DNA of 64,000 nucleotides from Hallerella porci (GTDB lineage Bacteria; Fibrobacterota; Fibrobacteria; Fibrobacterales; Fibrobacteraceae), in NCBI RefSeq assembly GCF_003148885.1, contig NZ_QGHD01000002.1, forward strand, positions 1 through 64,000, written 5' to 3'. Made by a program: the position numbers and the translations under genes. How positions within the stretch are numbered: position 1 is the stretch's first letter; every line of letters begins with the position of its first letter. Shown piece after piece: positions 41,834 through 50,879 of this stretch. A model generated the notes under the pieces. The model was not told the DNA's origin. It worked only from the letters and a program-made list of their open reading frames with translations, and did not search any database.

Positions 41834-43837
41834 ATGCGAAAGACATTGCGACTTAAAACGAGCGTGAGTTTCGTTGTTTTTGTTGTGAGTTCGTTTGCGA
41901 ACTTGTGGGCTTCTGATGTCCAAGATTTGGGCGTTTCTGAAATTTCTGCAGAGCCAGTGAGCCCCAAAAATATCGCTCCGAGTTACGAAGAAATTTTGCC
42001 GGATGCTTGGGAAGGTCGCGGGCTTTCGCCATCAGAAGTTTTGTCTGCGCTTCCGGGAATTCAAAGTTACAAGCAAGGCGGCATGGGGAGTTTTCAAACC
42101 GTGAGCATTCGCGGCGTCGCAGCGCGAAATATTTTGATTTGCATCGACGGAATTCCTTTGAATGATGCGGGCGGCGGCGCTGTAGATTTGGGCGCAATCG
42201 ATTTAAATAACATCGAAAAAATTGAAGTTTATAAAGATCGTGTTCCCGCAAAATTTGGCGGTTCAGGACTCGGCGGCGCGATTAACTTTATCACCAAAAA
42301 AGCAAAGCCCAAAACAGACGGACGCATTTTAGCCAGTTACGGAAGCCATAACGCTTTAGAAGGTTCAGCACAAATTAACCTTTCGCCTAAAGACAGCGTC
42401 AATTTTGCAGCGACAATTTCGGCGCGGCACAGCGATAACGATTACGAATTTAAGAATCGAAACGGCACGCGTTATAATACGGAAGACGATTTTACAGACA
42501 AACGAAAAAATGCAGAATTTTCGGAATATTCCGGAGATTTTAAGTATCGCATTTTGCATGCGGGCGATTATTTTTCGACATTTTCTGCAAGCGCAACTTA
42601 CACCGAAGCAGGAAATCCAGGCCACGAAAGTTCGCAAACTCAAGTCGCCAATTTTGTGGGCGAACGTTCCCAACTCGGTTATCGTTTGGAATTTCCCATT
42701 CTTTTGAACAGCGTTCTTTTGGAATCGGGAGTGACGGCGACTTTTGAAAAAAATGTTTCTGGCTCGTATTATCCGCTGGATTTTATCGGCTACACCAATC
42801 CAGATTTTATTGAATACGGACTTGCCGGTTATCGTTTAAATCCCGAAGTTTTAGCAAATATTATTTTGAATCGCTTCGAAGGAATGATTCGATTTGCTGG
42901 AAGCGCAGAAACTTGGGGCGCACGCGGAAGCATTCAAGATTTCGGTTTAACGCGTTACACAATCAGTACGTCTGCAAGCGCAGAATTTGCCGCAATGAAT
43001 TGGGCGTCAATTTTTGCCGAGGGAAATGTTTTAAAAACAATTGACGATGTCGATGGCGGAAAATTTTTAATGCCCACGGGTACTGCAATCGTCGACGACG
43101 CAGAAAATCGAAGCATCAATTTTTCGGGAATGGTGCAGTTGAAATTAGGGAAAAAAGATTCGCACTTTGGTGCAAATGCATCCATTGGACGTTATTTTCG
43201 GCAGCCGCAACTGATGGAACTTTACGGCGTTTATCACGGAGTGCTTTCGAATCCGACTTTGAAAAATGAAACCGCAATCCGATTTGAAGTCGGCGGATTT
43301 ATCGAATCGCCTTCGAAAAAATCCATTTTGCGCATCACTTATTTTAATACGCATTTAGACAACGGCATTTATTGGATTGCCAAAACAAATGCGATGAAAG
43401 CTTTTAACATCGGCGAAGCAGAAATTTACGGCGTTGAAATGGAATTGAACAGTCGCCCCATTTCGTTTTTTGAAACGACTTTACGCGGCACAATTCAAAA
43501 TCCACGCGACAAAGGAGAGCTCAAAATGTATCACGGAAAACTTTTGCCAGGCGAACCCGTGCACAGTTATTTTGTCGAAGGAAAATTATTCTTGCCGTTC
43601 CATTTTGATTTGACTTTTGATGCGACATACCGCACACGAATTTACAGCGACCGAATGAATGATACAAGACAACCCGACAATGCGCGTTATAACGCAGCCC
43701 TTGGATTTAATCCTTGGGAAAAAACGCGGTTTATTTTTGCCATCACAAATATTTCGGACGAAAATTACACCAACATTTACAGCCCATTTCCAACTCCAGG
43801 AAGAGAATTTAAAATCACACTTTTACAAAAATTTTAA
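41834..43837 (+). CDS. btuB: TonB-dependent cobalamin receptor
   Basis: 668 residues. Outer-membrane beta-barrel that imports vitamin B12. Signal peptide MRKTLRLKTSVSFVVFVVSS; plug domain with LSPSEVLSALPGIQSYKQGG, VSIRGVAARNILICIDGIPL, and FGGSGLGGAINFITK; C-terminal barrel strand FPTPGREFKITLLQKF ends in Phe, as barrels usually do. The start at 41834 follows AGAGGAACG; longer starts enter the riboswitch. The B12 riboswitch directly upstream supports the substrate. The beta-propeller lipoprotein gene follows 54 bases later. Confidence 0.88.
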   Translation: MRKTLRLKTSVSFVVFVVSSFANLWASDVQDLGVSEISAEPVSPKNIAPSYEEILPDAWEGRGLSPSEVLSALPGIQSYKQGGMGSFQTVSIRGVAARNILICIDGIPLNDAGGGAVDLGAIDLNNIEKIEVYKDRVPAKFGGSGLGGAINFITKKAKPKTDGRILASYGSHNALEGSAQINLSPKDSVNFAATISARHSDNDYEFKNRNGTRYNTEDDFTDKRKNAEFSEYSGDFKYRILHAGDYFSTFSASATYTEAGNPGHESSQTQVANFVGERSQLGYRLEFPILLNSVLLESGVTATFEKNVSGSYYPLDFIGYTNPDFIEYGLAGYRLNPEVLANIILNRFEGMIRFAGSAETWGARGSIQDFGLTRYTISTSASAEFAAMNWASIFAEGNVLKTIDDVDGGKFLMPTGTAIVDDAENRSINFSGMVQLKLGKKDSHFGANASIGRYFRQPQLMELYGVYHGVLSNPTLKNETAIRFEVGGFIESPSKKSILRITYFNTHLDNGIYWIAKTNAMKAFNIGEAEIYGVEMELNSRPISFFETTLRGTIQNPRDKGELKMYHGKLLPGEPVHSYFVEGKLFLPFHFDLTFDATYRTRIYSDRMNDTRQPDNARYNAALGFNPWEKTRFIFAITNISDENYTNIYSPFPTPGREFKITLLQKF

Positions 43838-43891
43838 CCCAAAACTGTTCTCGTTCAAACCGAGAATGTCACTTCAACAAAAGGAAAAGAC

Positions 43892-45331
43892 ATGAGTCGA
43901 AAGATTCTCCCCCTCATTTTAACCGCCGGCCTTACCGCATTCTTTGCGGCTTGCGATGACAGCAGCAGCGCAGCAAGCGTTGAATGCCTCGACGATAACT
44001 GCTTAGATAGTTCTTCGAGCGTAGAAGAAGAAATTTCTTCGAGCAGCGAAAAAGAAAATAAGTCTTCAAGCTCGGTAAAGGATGAAAAATCCTCGAGCTC
44101 TGAAAAAAGCGACAAGTCTTCAAGTTCTGTAAAAGAAGACAAATCTTCTAGCTCTACGAAAGATGAAAAGTCTTCAAGCTCGGTGAAAGATGAAAAATCC
44201 TCAAGCTCTGAAAAGAGCGACAAGTCTTCTAGCTCTGTAAAAGAAGACAAATCTTCTAGTTCTAGCGAAGATGTTTCGAGTTCTTCCGACGCACCGGAAT
44301 CTTCTTCGAGCGTTAAATATTTGAGCACAACTCCGAACTTAGCAGACCTCGAAGTTTCGGGCGATACATTGTTTGCCGTATTCCAACGCTTAAATGGTTA
44401 TTCTGCAGACCAAGTTGGTCTTTTAGCCTTGTATAACCGCAGCACCGGTGAATTGCTCGATACAATTTCTCTTGCAACCTCGACTCCGATGAAAATTCAA
44501 ATTGCAAACGGCGAAGTTTATGTTTGCACACAAGGCGCTTACGATGCAGCATACTCTTTACCTGCTGATGAAAATCGCGGCATTGAAAAAGTGAATTTGT
44601 CCAAGAAAACTTCTTCGCTTTATGTGAGCGGAACAAAACTCGGCGGCGGCGTCAATGATTTTGTCATCAATCAAAAAACGGGTAAGGCATACGCTGTTGT
44701 TACATCAACATACGGAAATTCTCCCGTTGTAGAAATTGACCTTTCTTCAAAGGCGACAAAGAAAATTGAAAGCATTAAAAATGCGCCTTATTCCATGGCA
44801 TACGATAGTAAAAACGGACTTGTTTATTTTGCAGATAACTACATCGATTATACAACATACAAAATGCACATTGGTGTATTCTCTTACGATGGCACAACTC
44901 TCACGAGCATTTCGGATAATGACCCTGAAGAAGAAGGTCGCCCTCCTTACAACATCCAAGTGTTAGATGGCGTTCCCTACGTTTTCGTTTCGGATTATAG
45001 CACGGGAAAACTTTATATCCATTATGCTGATTCCGAATCCGAAGGCGTTTCGTACTATCAAGATTCTAAACTTGCCGTGGCAAATGGGAAACTTTATTTG
45101 ATGGAACGCGATTTAGCTAACGGAACTCTTGCAGAAATCAATACTTCTACAGGAAAACCCAACTGGCAATATTCCATTGGCAAAGGCAACGCCTACGATG
45201 TCGTTCCGGCCGACGCAGGAAACCTTTGGATTGCTCTCTACAATGTCCCAGAAATTCGTAAAGTTACGACAAGCGGAAAAGTCGTGACAGATGGCGCAAT
45301 CAATACCGAAAAATTCAGCCGTCACGAATAA
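43892..45331 (+). CDS. serine-repeat lipoprotein with beta-propeller, candidate BtuG analogue
   Basis: 479 residues. Lipobox FFAAC (Cys21). Residues 40-140 are a Ser-rich stalk made of nine-residue repeats (KSSSSVKDE-like). From about 145 on, repeated blades read DLEVSGDTLFAVFQRLNGY, TGELLDTISLATST, IQIANGEVYVCTQGAYDAAY, EKVNLSKKTSSLYVSGTKLG, and NQKTGKAYAVVTSTYGNSPV, the YVTN/NHL-type beta-propeller form. In Bacteroides, BtuG is a surface beta-propeller lipoprotein that captures B12 and docks on BtuB; here the gene directly follows a riboswitch-controlled btuB. Homology with BtuG by sequence was not tested. Confidence 0.75.
   Translation: MSRKILPLILTAGLTAFFAACDDSSSAASVECLDDNCLDSSSSVEEEISSSSEKENKSSSSVKDEKSSSSEKSDKSSSSVKEDKSSSSTKDEKSSSSVKDEKSSSSEKSDKSSSSVKEDKSSSSSEDVSSSSDAPESSSSVKYLSTTPNLADLEVSGDTLFAVFQRLNGYSADQVGLLALYNRSTGELLDTISLATSTPMKIQIANGEVYVCTQGAYDAAYSLPADENRGIEKVNLSKKTSSLYVSGTKLGGGVNDFVINQKTGKAYAVVTSTYGNSPVVEIDLSSKATKKIESIKNAPYSMAYDSKNGLVYFADNYIDYTTYKMHIGVFSYDGTTLTSISDNDPEEEGRPPYNIQVLDGVPYVFVSDYSTGKLYIHYADSESEGVSYYQDSKLAVANGKLYLMERDLANGTLAEINTSTGKPNWQYSIGKGNAYDVVPADAGNLWIALYNVPEIRKVTTSGKVVTDGAINTEKFSRHE
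44060..44275 (+). repeat. 27-bp tandem repeat inside lipoprotein gene
   Basis: Eight in-frame 27-base units encode K-S-S-S-S-x-K-x-D/E. The tails run VKDE, EKSD, VKED, TKDE, VKDE, EKSD, VKED, SEDV: the set VKDE-EKSD-VKED appears twice, meaning a block duplication of units. Such minisatellites vary in copy number between strains. Confidence 0.85.
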
Positions 45332-45356
45332 GAAAATTCTAAAATTTTCAAAGTAA

Positions 45357-45388
45357 CAAAGATACCCCATCGGGGTATCTTTGTTTTT
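45357..45388 (+). terminator. rho-independent terminator
   Basis: CAAAGATACCCC (45357-45368), loop ATC, GGGGTATCTTTG (45372-45383), perfect 12-bp stem, then five T. Ends the B12 operon. Confidence 0.92.
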
Positions 45389-45407
45389 ATCGATTTGACA
45401 AGAAAAA

Positions 45408-46235
45408 TTATTTTTTCAATGCGGCGGCAAAATTTTCAAGATTCGATTCTCCCGCGAGATTCGGATACGCTTTGCGAATTTTTGCGGTCAATTCTTTTGC
45501 ATCTTTTGATTCTGCTGCTAATCTTTTTAGCGCATTCAAATATTCAATTTTAAATGTGACAGCTTCTTTCGTCGTCGAGCCGCCGTGACTGCCGACAAAT
45601 AATTCTGCACCCGAAGCAAGCGAAGATTTTGCCGCCGCAATTTCTGCATCTACCGCAGCCATGCTCGAAATTTGTAACGCCGAAGGATGCTCTTTCGCCG
45701 GAGCCCAATGCGTTAAATAAACTTTTCCGCCGATGCAAATTCCTGCCGCCGGGAAATCGGTTGCTGCGCCTTTTTCAAACCGGAATGAAATTCCTGCAAG
45801 AGTTACCGTTTCGCCGAATTTTACTTCTGTCGCTTTGCTCACATCCGGAAGGATGACTAATTTTCCCGCCCACTGTTTTTGAAATCCCTTCATCATGCCG
45901 CCGTAAATCGGGCCGACTAAAAAGGATTTCATGCCTTCGGCGACGTAAAGTTTTGAATCTTTCACCGCACCTTCGTGATAATCCGTAATGGACGCGACAA
46001 TCGGCTTTTGAAGCTTTGCCACATAAGCGTCAAATTCCTTAGCATTTTCTTGGAAAAGTGGAACTTCCAAAACGACAAGTTCTGATTTCCCTTCGACGAT
46101 AAAACTGGCATCGCCCATGACATCGCCCGAATTATAAACGTGCATTTTGAAAGCACCGAAATCGTAAGCGGTGAAATTTCCGGCTTGAGCAATCGCTGCC
46201 GAAAGAACTGTTGCTGCAATCGTTGTCTTTGTCAT
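45408..46235 (-). CDS. exported metallo-beta-lactamase-like protein with degenerate motif
   Basis: 275 residues. Signal peptide (TTIAATVLSAAIAQAGNF) directs export. The body fits a metallo-beta-lactamase-like fold: SFIVEGKSELVVLEVPLFQENA, then IVASITDYHEGAV where the HxHxDH site is expected, HWAPAKEHPSAL and LFVGSHGGSTT. Most metal-binding histidines of the first motif are replaced, so zinc hydrolase activity is doubtful. It is divergent from an HxlR regulator, which may control it. Substrate unknown. Confidence 0.7.
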   Translation of the reverse strand: MTKTTIAATVLSAAIAQAGNFTAYDFGAFKMHVYNSGDVMGDASFIVEGKSELVVLEVPLFQENAKEFDAYVAKLQKPIVASITDYHEGAVKDSKLYVAEGMKSFLVGPIYGGMMKGFQKQWAGKLVILPDVSKATEVKFGETVTLAGISFRFEKGAATDFPAAGICIGGKVYLTHWAPAKEHPSALQISSMAAVDAEIAAAKSSLASGAELFVGSHGGSTTKEAVTFKIEYLNALKRLAAESKDAKELTAKIRKAYPNLAGESNLENFAAALKK

Positions 46236-46344
46236 TGTTGACTCCTTTTTGAATGTTACTTTCTTTTAGAGAGTTACTCTCTTAAAGAATTTTTGAGACG
46301 CTTATAAGATAAGAAGAAATTTTTCAAAATACAAGAAGGCACAA

Positions 46345-46365
46345 AAAAGTGCCGTAGGCACTTTT
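46345..46365. other. hairpin in the divergent promoter region
   Basis: AAAAGTGCC (46345-46353), GTA, GGCACTTTT (46357-46365), perfect 9-bp stem with three-base loop, between two divergent genes. Nearby, repeats like ACTTTCTAAAAG and ACTTTCTTTTAGAGAG may be regulator sites. It looks like a terminator stem but lies upstream of both genes. Confidence 0.5.
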
Positions 46366-46459
46366 CGGTAACTTTTGGGAATTTAGAGTAAAATTAGAGA
46401 CTTGCTTTCTAAAAAAATTTTGATTACTTTTATAAAGTCACTTTCTAAAAGGAATCATT

Positions 46460-46828
46460 ATGGCGAAATTAGAAATTTTAGATGAAAATTTTCCCACTTG
46501 TCCGATTCGCAATGTGCTGAGCCGCATTGGCGATAAATGGTCAATTCTAATTCTCTACACGTTAAATCAAAAGCCGGCGACGCGTTTCAAAGAATTGCAC
46601 CGCAGCATTCCCGATATTTCACAAAAGATGCTCACTTCTACATTAAAAACTTTAGAAGCCGATGGACTGATTTTACGGAAAGCATTTCCCGTTGTGCCGC
46701 CACGCGTTGAATATTCCCTTTCGCATCGCGGTGAAACGTTAATGCCGATTATTCAAGAGCTCATCGATTGGGCACTGCAAAATATGAAGAAAATTGTGAA
46801 CGAGCGAAAAAAATCGCAAGTCGCTTAA
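46460..46828 (+). CDS. HxlR family transcriptional regulator
   Basis: 122 residues. CPIRNVLSRIGDKWSILILYTL with Cys in the N-terminal part, RFKELHRSIPDISQKMLTSTLK, and LEADGLILRKAF, VPPRVEYSLSHRGETLMPII are diagnostic of HxlR winged helix regulators, which often sense reactive or electrophilic compounds through the cysteine. A AAAGGA site precedes the ATG. It is divergent from the exported MBL-like gene and is probably its regulator. Confidence 0.9.
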   Translation: MAKLEILDENFPTCPIRNVLSRIGDKWSILILYTLNQKPATRFKELHRSIPDISQKMLTSTLKTLEADGLILRKAFPVVPPRVEYSLSHRGETLMPIIQELIDWALQNMKKIVNERKKSQVA

Positions 46829-46829
46829 T

Positions 46830-47459
46830 TCATTTTTCGTCGCAGAGAATCCAATTTTCATTCGGTTTTCTCTGCGCATACACATTTTCTAAAAATTGTA
46901 AAACTGAAAATTTTTCGCGGGCAATAAACCGTTTGTGACTTATCAAAAAATATTTTGCATTTAAATTTTTAAGAAATTGAATTTGCGAAAATAATTGTTG
47001 CACATTATACGCATCCGGTTTTCCGTGACCGACCATCGGATAATTTGCGTCGCCGAGAAATGCATATTCCGCAGCCATAAAAATCAATGAACCTTTTGCG
47101 TGACTATTCGGAATGGGCGCAATTTGAATATGCAATCCATCATCCAATTCAAATAAATTTTCGATTACATTTCCTGCGTGCACATGCTTCCACGTTTCTT
47201 TTCCCACATAAAGTTGATTCCAAGAAATCTGCGATAAATTGCCCGCATGATCGTGATGAAAATGAGAAAGAATGACATTCTTCGGTAAATTTTTATCCAA
47301 CGAATTGATGAAATTTACCGCTGCATCATTTGCGCCGACATCAAAAATCCACCACGCTGATTTTCCACGAATCGCATACACATCTGCGCTTAACGGCGAA
47401 GTTTCCGTTGCGTCTGCCGCGTTACAATGTAAAATCCAATCGGGAAGATGCTGTTCCAT
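46830..47459 (-). CDS. MBL-fold metallo-hydrolase
   Basis: 209 residues, cytosolic. VILSHFHHDHAGNLSQISW is the intact HxHxDH zinc motif; IPNSHAKGSLIF and AFLGDANYPMVGHG give the later His and Asp ligands. It is short compared with glyoxalase II (about 250). The gene is adjacent to an aldo/keto reductase gene on the same strand with an eight-base gap, suggesting a shared transcript for detoxification of aldehydes or thioesters; inference only. Confidence 0.85.
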   Translation of the reverse strand: MEQHLPDWILHCNAADATETSPLSADVYAIRGKSAWWIFDVGANDAAVNFINSLDKNLPKNVILSHFHHDHAGNLSQISWNQLYVGKETWKHVHAGNVIENLFELDDGLHIQIAPIPNSHAKGSLIFMAAEYAFLGDANYPMVGHGKPDAYNVQQLFSQIQFLKNLNAKYFLISHKRFIAREKFSVLQFLENVYAQRKPNENWILCDEK

Positions 47460-47467
47460 TTTTGCGA

Positions 47468-48397
47468 TTACGGAAGAGTATTCCCCACCGAAAGATAAAT
47501 TTCATACCATTCTTTTTTCGAAAGGTTGATTTCAGTCGCTTGCGCAATTTCGGCGAGGCGCTTTATTTTTGTCGTGCCGACGACCGTTTGCATTTTCGCG
47601 GGGTAGCGCAAAATCCAAGCGATTGCAACCGCAGCCGCTGTCGTCTTTTTTTCTTCGGCGATGCGATTTAACACGGCATTTAATTGCGGGAATTTTTCGG
47701 AACCGAGAAATGTTCCTTCGAAAAATCCGAATTGCAAAGACGACCAACTTTGCACTGCAATTTGATGCAGTTGACAATAATTGAGAATGCCTCCATCGCG
47801 CATGACCGCAGCGTCATTCGCTAAATTCACATTGACACCCGCTTGAATCATCGGCGTAAACGCACAACTTAGCTGCACCTGATCAGCGACAATTTCAAAA
47901 GGCAATTCCGTGCGCAACATTTCCATTTGGAACGGATTCATATTGCTTACGCCAAAATTCAACACTTTCCCTTCGCGGTGTAAAATTTCAAAAGCTTGCG
48001 CAATTTCAGCGGGCTCCATTAACGCATCGGGGCGATGCAATAGCAGCGAATCCAAATGATCCGTTTTCAAACGCGAAAGACTTGCGTTTACCGCATTTAC
48101 AATGTGCTCTTTTGATAAATCATACCATGTAAAATCCGAATCAACTCGGATGCCGCATTTACTTTGCAAAAAAACTTTTTGCCGCAATTCTGCATTTTGC
48201 GCAAAGACTTCGCCCAATACCGATTCCGCTTTTCCAAGCCCATAACAATCAGCGGTATCCAAAAAATTGATTCCGCAATCGAGAGAAGCTTTCACTAAAT
48301 CGGCGACATTTTTTGTTGTCATTTCCGACGTGCGCATCATTCCTAAAATGATTTGCGAAACTTGAGTTTTCTCTTTGCCAAAAGAAATGAACTTCAT
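47468..48397 (-). CDS. aldo/keto reductase
   Basis: 309 residues, NADPH-dependent oxidoreductase with a TIM barrel. NFLDTADCYGLGKAESVLGE gives the catalytic Asp and Tyr; VFLQSKCGIRVD the Lys; DSLLLHRPDALMEP the His; FGVSNMNPFQMEML follows, and the cofactor-binding VVGTTKIKRLAEI closes the barrel. It resembles YdhF-type enzymes. It overlaps the DUF3137 gene upstream by four bases, so the two are coupled. Confidence 0.9.
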   Translation of the reverse strand: MKFISFGKEKTQVSQIILGMMRTSEMTTKNVADLVKASLDCGINFLDTADCYGLGKAESVLGEVFAQNAELRQKVFLQSKCGIRVDSDFTWYDLSKEHIVNAVNASLSRLKTDHLDSLLLHRPDALMEPAEIAQAFEILHREGKVLNFGVSNMNPFQMEMLRTELPFEIVADQVQLSCAFTPMIQAGVNVNLANDAAVMRDGGILNYCQLHQIAVQSWSSLQFGFFEGTFLGSEKFPQLNAVLNRIAEEKKTTAAAVAIAWILRYPAKMQTVVGTTKIKRLAEIAQATEINLSKKEWYEIYLSVGNTLP

Positions 48398-50106
48398 AAC
48401 TTCCTCGTTTTTTTGCAGAAAATTCCGCGGCGATAAATTTCACCGGCTGCGATTTTATGCGATTCGCCTTTTTCTTTTACGTTTTCGCTAATTCGAATTT
48501 GCGTTGTTTTGTTAATCGGCGTATACAAAATCCAATGCACAGGAACTGCGTGAAAACGCCCGTCGCCGCCAAAAACATTGACATAATCTGTCTGCGGAAT
48601 TCCTTGAAATCCGTAAGCGGTTACCGCAATTTCGGAATCGCCATTTTCGTCATCGCTGACAAGTTCTGTTTTCAAAATACAATCGGTTGCGCATTTCGCA
48701 GGCTTAAATTTTTCTTCGCCCATATAATTAGCAATCGATTCCCATTCCCACGACGACGATTTATTTTTATCGACATCGCGATAAATTGTTTTGCGCGTAC
48801 GCATTTGCTGATAAAGTGGAATCGCTAAGAGTGGCGCCATCGCAAAGTAAACCGCGCGGAAATATTCCTGATTGATTTGCATGAAATTTTGTCTACAATG
48901 ATTAAAATCGTAATCGACAAATTGCGCTGGATTTGTATCGAGATTCGCCGCCGTTAAATGTTCGGGGAAAATCACATTGATTTTTTTCTGTTTGAAGAAT
49001 GTAAAATCATCGCCATACGAAACCGTTTTATCTTTGATGAGTGAAAGCATTTGCTGTTGCGCAAGCGCTGTAAAAAGCAAACGATATTCGACTTCATCGG
49101 TGCGGTCTTTTGTTTCGAATAAAGTTTCAAATTCATGATTGCTCATGAGAGTGTATTGCGAATCGTCTTTGAGATTTTGCGAAAATTTTTTGAGTTCTTT
49201 CAATTTTCGTTTGCGACGGAAATTTTGCATGAAACTTTCTTCGACTAATTTAGAAGGCCGCCGCGTAAATTCCAATTTCGGAGCCGCTTCGTTTCCGTAA
49301 ATGACAAATCCTACTTTGCCGTAACGCGGACAAGGCTTCGTCACCGTCGCAGTCAATATCTGTGAACGCCGCACCCGTTGCCTTTTTCCATTTGCTCCAA
49401 TCGTCCAATCGGACCAATAAATGGTGAGATGTCCCGTGTAAGTTTCCGTTCCCATTTCATAGGTTTTCGAATTCGCGATGACAAATGGGTTGCCGTTAAT
49501 TTGTCCGCTATGCGCAAATAAAATCGACGAATTTTCATTTAATGAATTATCGTATTGAAATTCATTTTGCAATTCCATTAAACGTTCACGCGTAAAGAAC
49601 GGATCAAATTCTAATTTCGGAACTGTTTGATGAATGATCTGCGCCGGAATATCCCAACCGAAAAGTTCGTTGAGCGGCTGCATAATTTTATAGGCGGCGT
49701 CTTTTTTCTCGGCGATGTTCGATTCTAAATTTTCAATGACTTCATCTAATTCTCGGATGACGCCATTTAAATAGGCGAAAATAAAAATGCCGATGCCAAC
49801 AGCAATGATTGTGCAAATAATTCCCGGCAAATTATCTTCGGTAAATCCCCAAACCGTTAGCAGTCCGCAAATCGCAATCCAACAAAAAATGCGAAGCCAT
49901 TTCCAATGCGAACGCGATGTTTCATACGAATCTTTTTCATTCGTCAAATTGAAAATTTCCAAGCACAAATCTTGATTCGCTTTTTTATCGATTTGCGAAG
50001 CTTGGCAAAGTTCTTCGAACGCATTTTTTGCATTTTGCAAAAAGAGTTCTGCGTACTCGTTTTTGAAGCGTTCGAGCGGATCGTAAACAGTTTCTTCCAT
50101 AAGCAT
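48394..50106 (-). CDS. DUF3137 membrane protein
   Basis: 570 residues. Two hydrophobic stretches near residues 73-120 (IFCWIAICGLLTVWGF and GIICTIIAVGIGIFIFAYLNGV) are followed by a cytosolic domain that matches DUF3137, with FSQNLKDDSQYTLMSNHEFE-type sequence and KTVSYGDDFTFFKQKK. DUF3137 genes commonly accompany lemA; here lemA lies immediately upstream, separated by a hairpin. The start may be 50106 or 50100 (two close ATG). Function unknown. Confidence 0.8.
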   Translation of the reverse strand: MLMEETVYDPLERFKNEYAELFLQNAKNAFEELCQASQIDKKANQDLCLEIFNLTNEKDSYETSRSHWKWLRIFCWIAICGLLTVWGFTEDNLPGIICTIIAVGIGIFIFAYLNGVIRELDEVIENLESNIAEKKDAAYKIMQPLNELFGWDIPAQIIHQTVPKLEFDPFFTRERLMELQNEFQYDNSLNENSSILFAHSGQINGNPFVIANSKTYEMGTETYTGHLTIYWSDWTIGANGKRQRVRRSQILTATVTKPCPRYGKVGFVIYGNEAAPKLEFTRRPSKLVEESFMQNFRRKRKLKELKKFSQNLKDDSQYTLMSNHEFETLFETKDRTDEVEYRLLFTALAQQQMLSLIKDKTVSYGDDFTFFKQKKINVIFPEHLTAANLDTNPAQFVDYDFNHCRQNFMQINQEYFRAVYFAMAPLLAIPLYQQMRTRKTIYRDVDKNKSSSWEWESIANYMGEEKFKPAKCATDCILKTELVSDDENGDSEIAVTAYGFQGIPQTDYVNVFGGDGRFHAVPVHWILYTPINKTTQIRISENVKEKGESHKIAAGEIYRRGIFCKKTRKL

Positions 50107-50111
50107 AAAAT

Positions 50112-50132
50112 GCGGGCAGCTTGGCTACCCGC
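50112..50132 (-). terminator. hairpin between lemA and DUF3137 gene
   Basis: On the minus strand GCGGGTAGC, CAA, GCTGCCCGC, with one mismatch in nine pairs, followed by ATTTTATG, which runs into the next start codon. A weak terminator or an attenuator that lowers expression of the downstream genes. Confidence 0.6.
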
Positions 50133-50148
50133 GTTCCGTTATTTTGAA

Positions 50149-50817
50149 TTAAAAGAATGTGCTACGAGCGCGCGCTTTTGTTTCGGCGGATGCGGTAAAT
50201 GGAATGCGAGTCGTGTAACCGGCACGAGCTGCGACAATTTGCTTTGTCGGCCACGAGAAGACATCGGTATTCCACTGATTCACGGTATCGTTGTACAAAT
50301 TTCGTGCGGCGGTAATTTCGCGCTGCAAATAATCATTCTGCTGCATCGCATCGGCAATCGCTGCGTGTGCTTTTAATTCGGGATACGCTTCGACTTGCGG
50401 GAAGAGGCGTCCGAAGCTGCGATCCAAATCACGAGAAACTTCGTTGCGAGATTCTTCGGTCAAGTGCCCGCGACCGCTGCGGAAAGCCGCCACCGATTTC
50501 ATCACATCTTTATCGAGGTCAATTGCTTTGGCGACGAGCGGTGCTACGTTCTGCAAAATTTGAACGCGCTGTTCCAAGTAATTGTCAATCGTTGAAGCGT
50601 CTGCTTGAATTTTTTGCTGCAGTTGCATGAAATAATTCTTCGCACCAATTTTCATAAACAAGAAAATAATGCCCGGAATAATTCCGCAAACCCAGAGAAG
50701 AATTTCAAATAATGTAGATCCGAAACCGACTTTCACCGGCAACTGTTTTTCGATCACATTGATATCGCGACCGGCTTCGTTGACAGGACCCGTCATTTCA
50801 TCTAATTCGTTTGCCAT
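50149..50817 (-). CDS. lemA: LemA family protein
   Basis: 222 residues. One membrane helix near residues 33-55 (TLFEILLWVCGIIPGIIFLF), then the LemA helical domain: NYFMQLQQKIQADASTIDNY, LEQRVQILQNVAPLVAKAI, FPQVEAYPELKAHAAIADAM, and QQNDYLQREITAARNLYNDTVNQ. Typical length. It is upstream of a DUF3137 gene, a standard pair. LemA proteins occur widely and their molecular role is unresolved. Confidence 0.92.
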   Translation of the reverse strand: MANELDEMTGPVNEAGRDINVIEKQLPVKVGFGSTLFEILLWVCGIIPGIIFLFMKIGAKNYFMQLQQKIQADASTIDNYLEQRVQILQNVAPLVAKAIDLDKDVMKSVAAFRSGRGHLTEESRNEVSRDLDRSFGRLFPQVEAYPELKAHAAIADAMQQNDYLQREITAARNLYNDTVNQWNTDVFSWPTKQIVAARAGYTTRIPFTASAETKARARSTFF

Positions 50818-50879
50818 AATAGCTCCTTCCTTTTGAATCTGTTTTTAAAGTAGATTTTTTTTGCTGAAAAATCCAACTT

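Noticed and set aside
44060-44275. Possible CRISPR array because of regular repeats
   Set aside because: Repeats are 27 bases, contiguous without spacers, and in frame with a Ser-rich protein; this is a coding minisatellite. No CRISPR array was found elsewhere.
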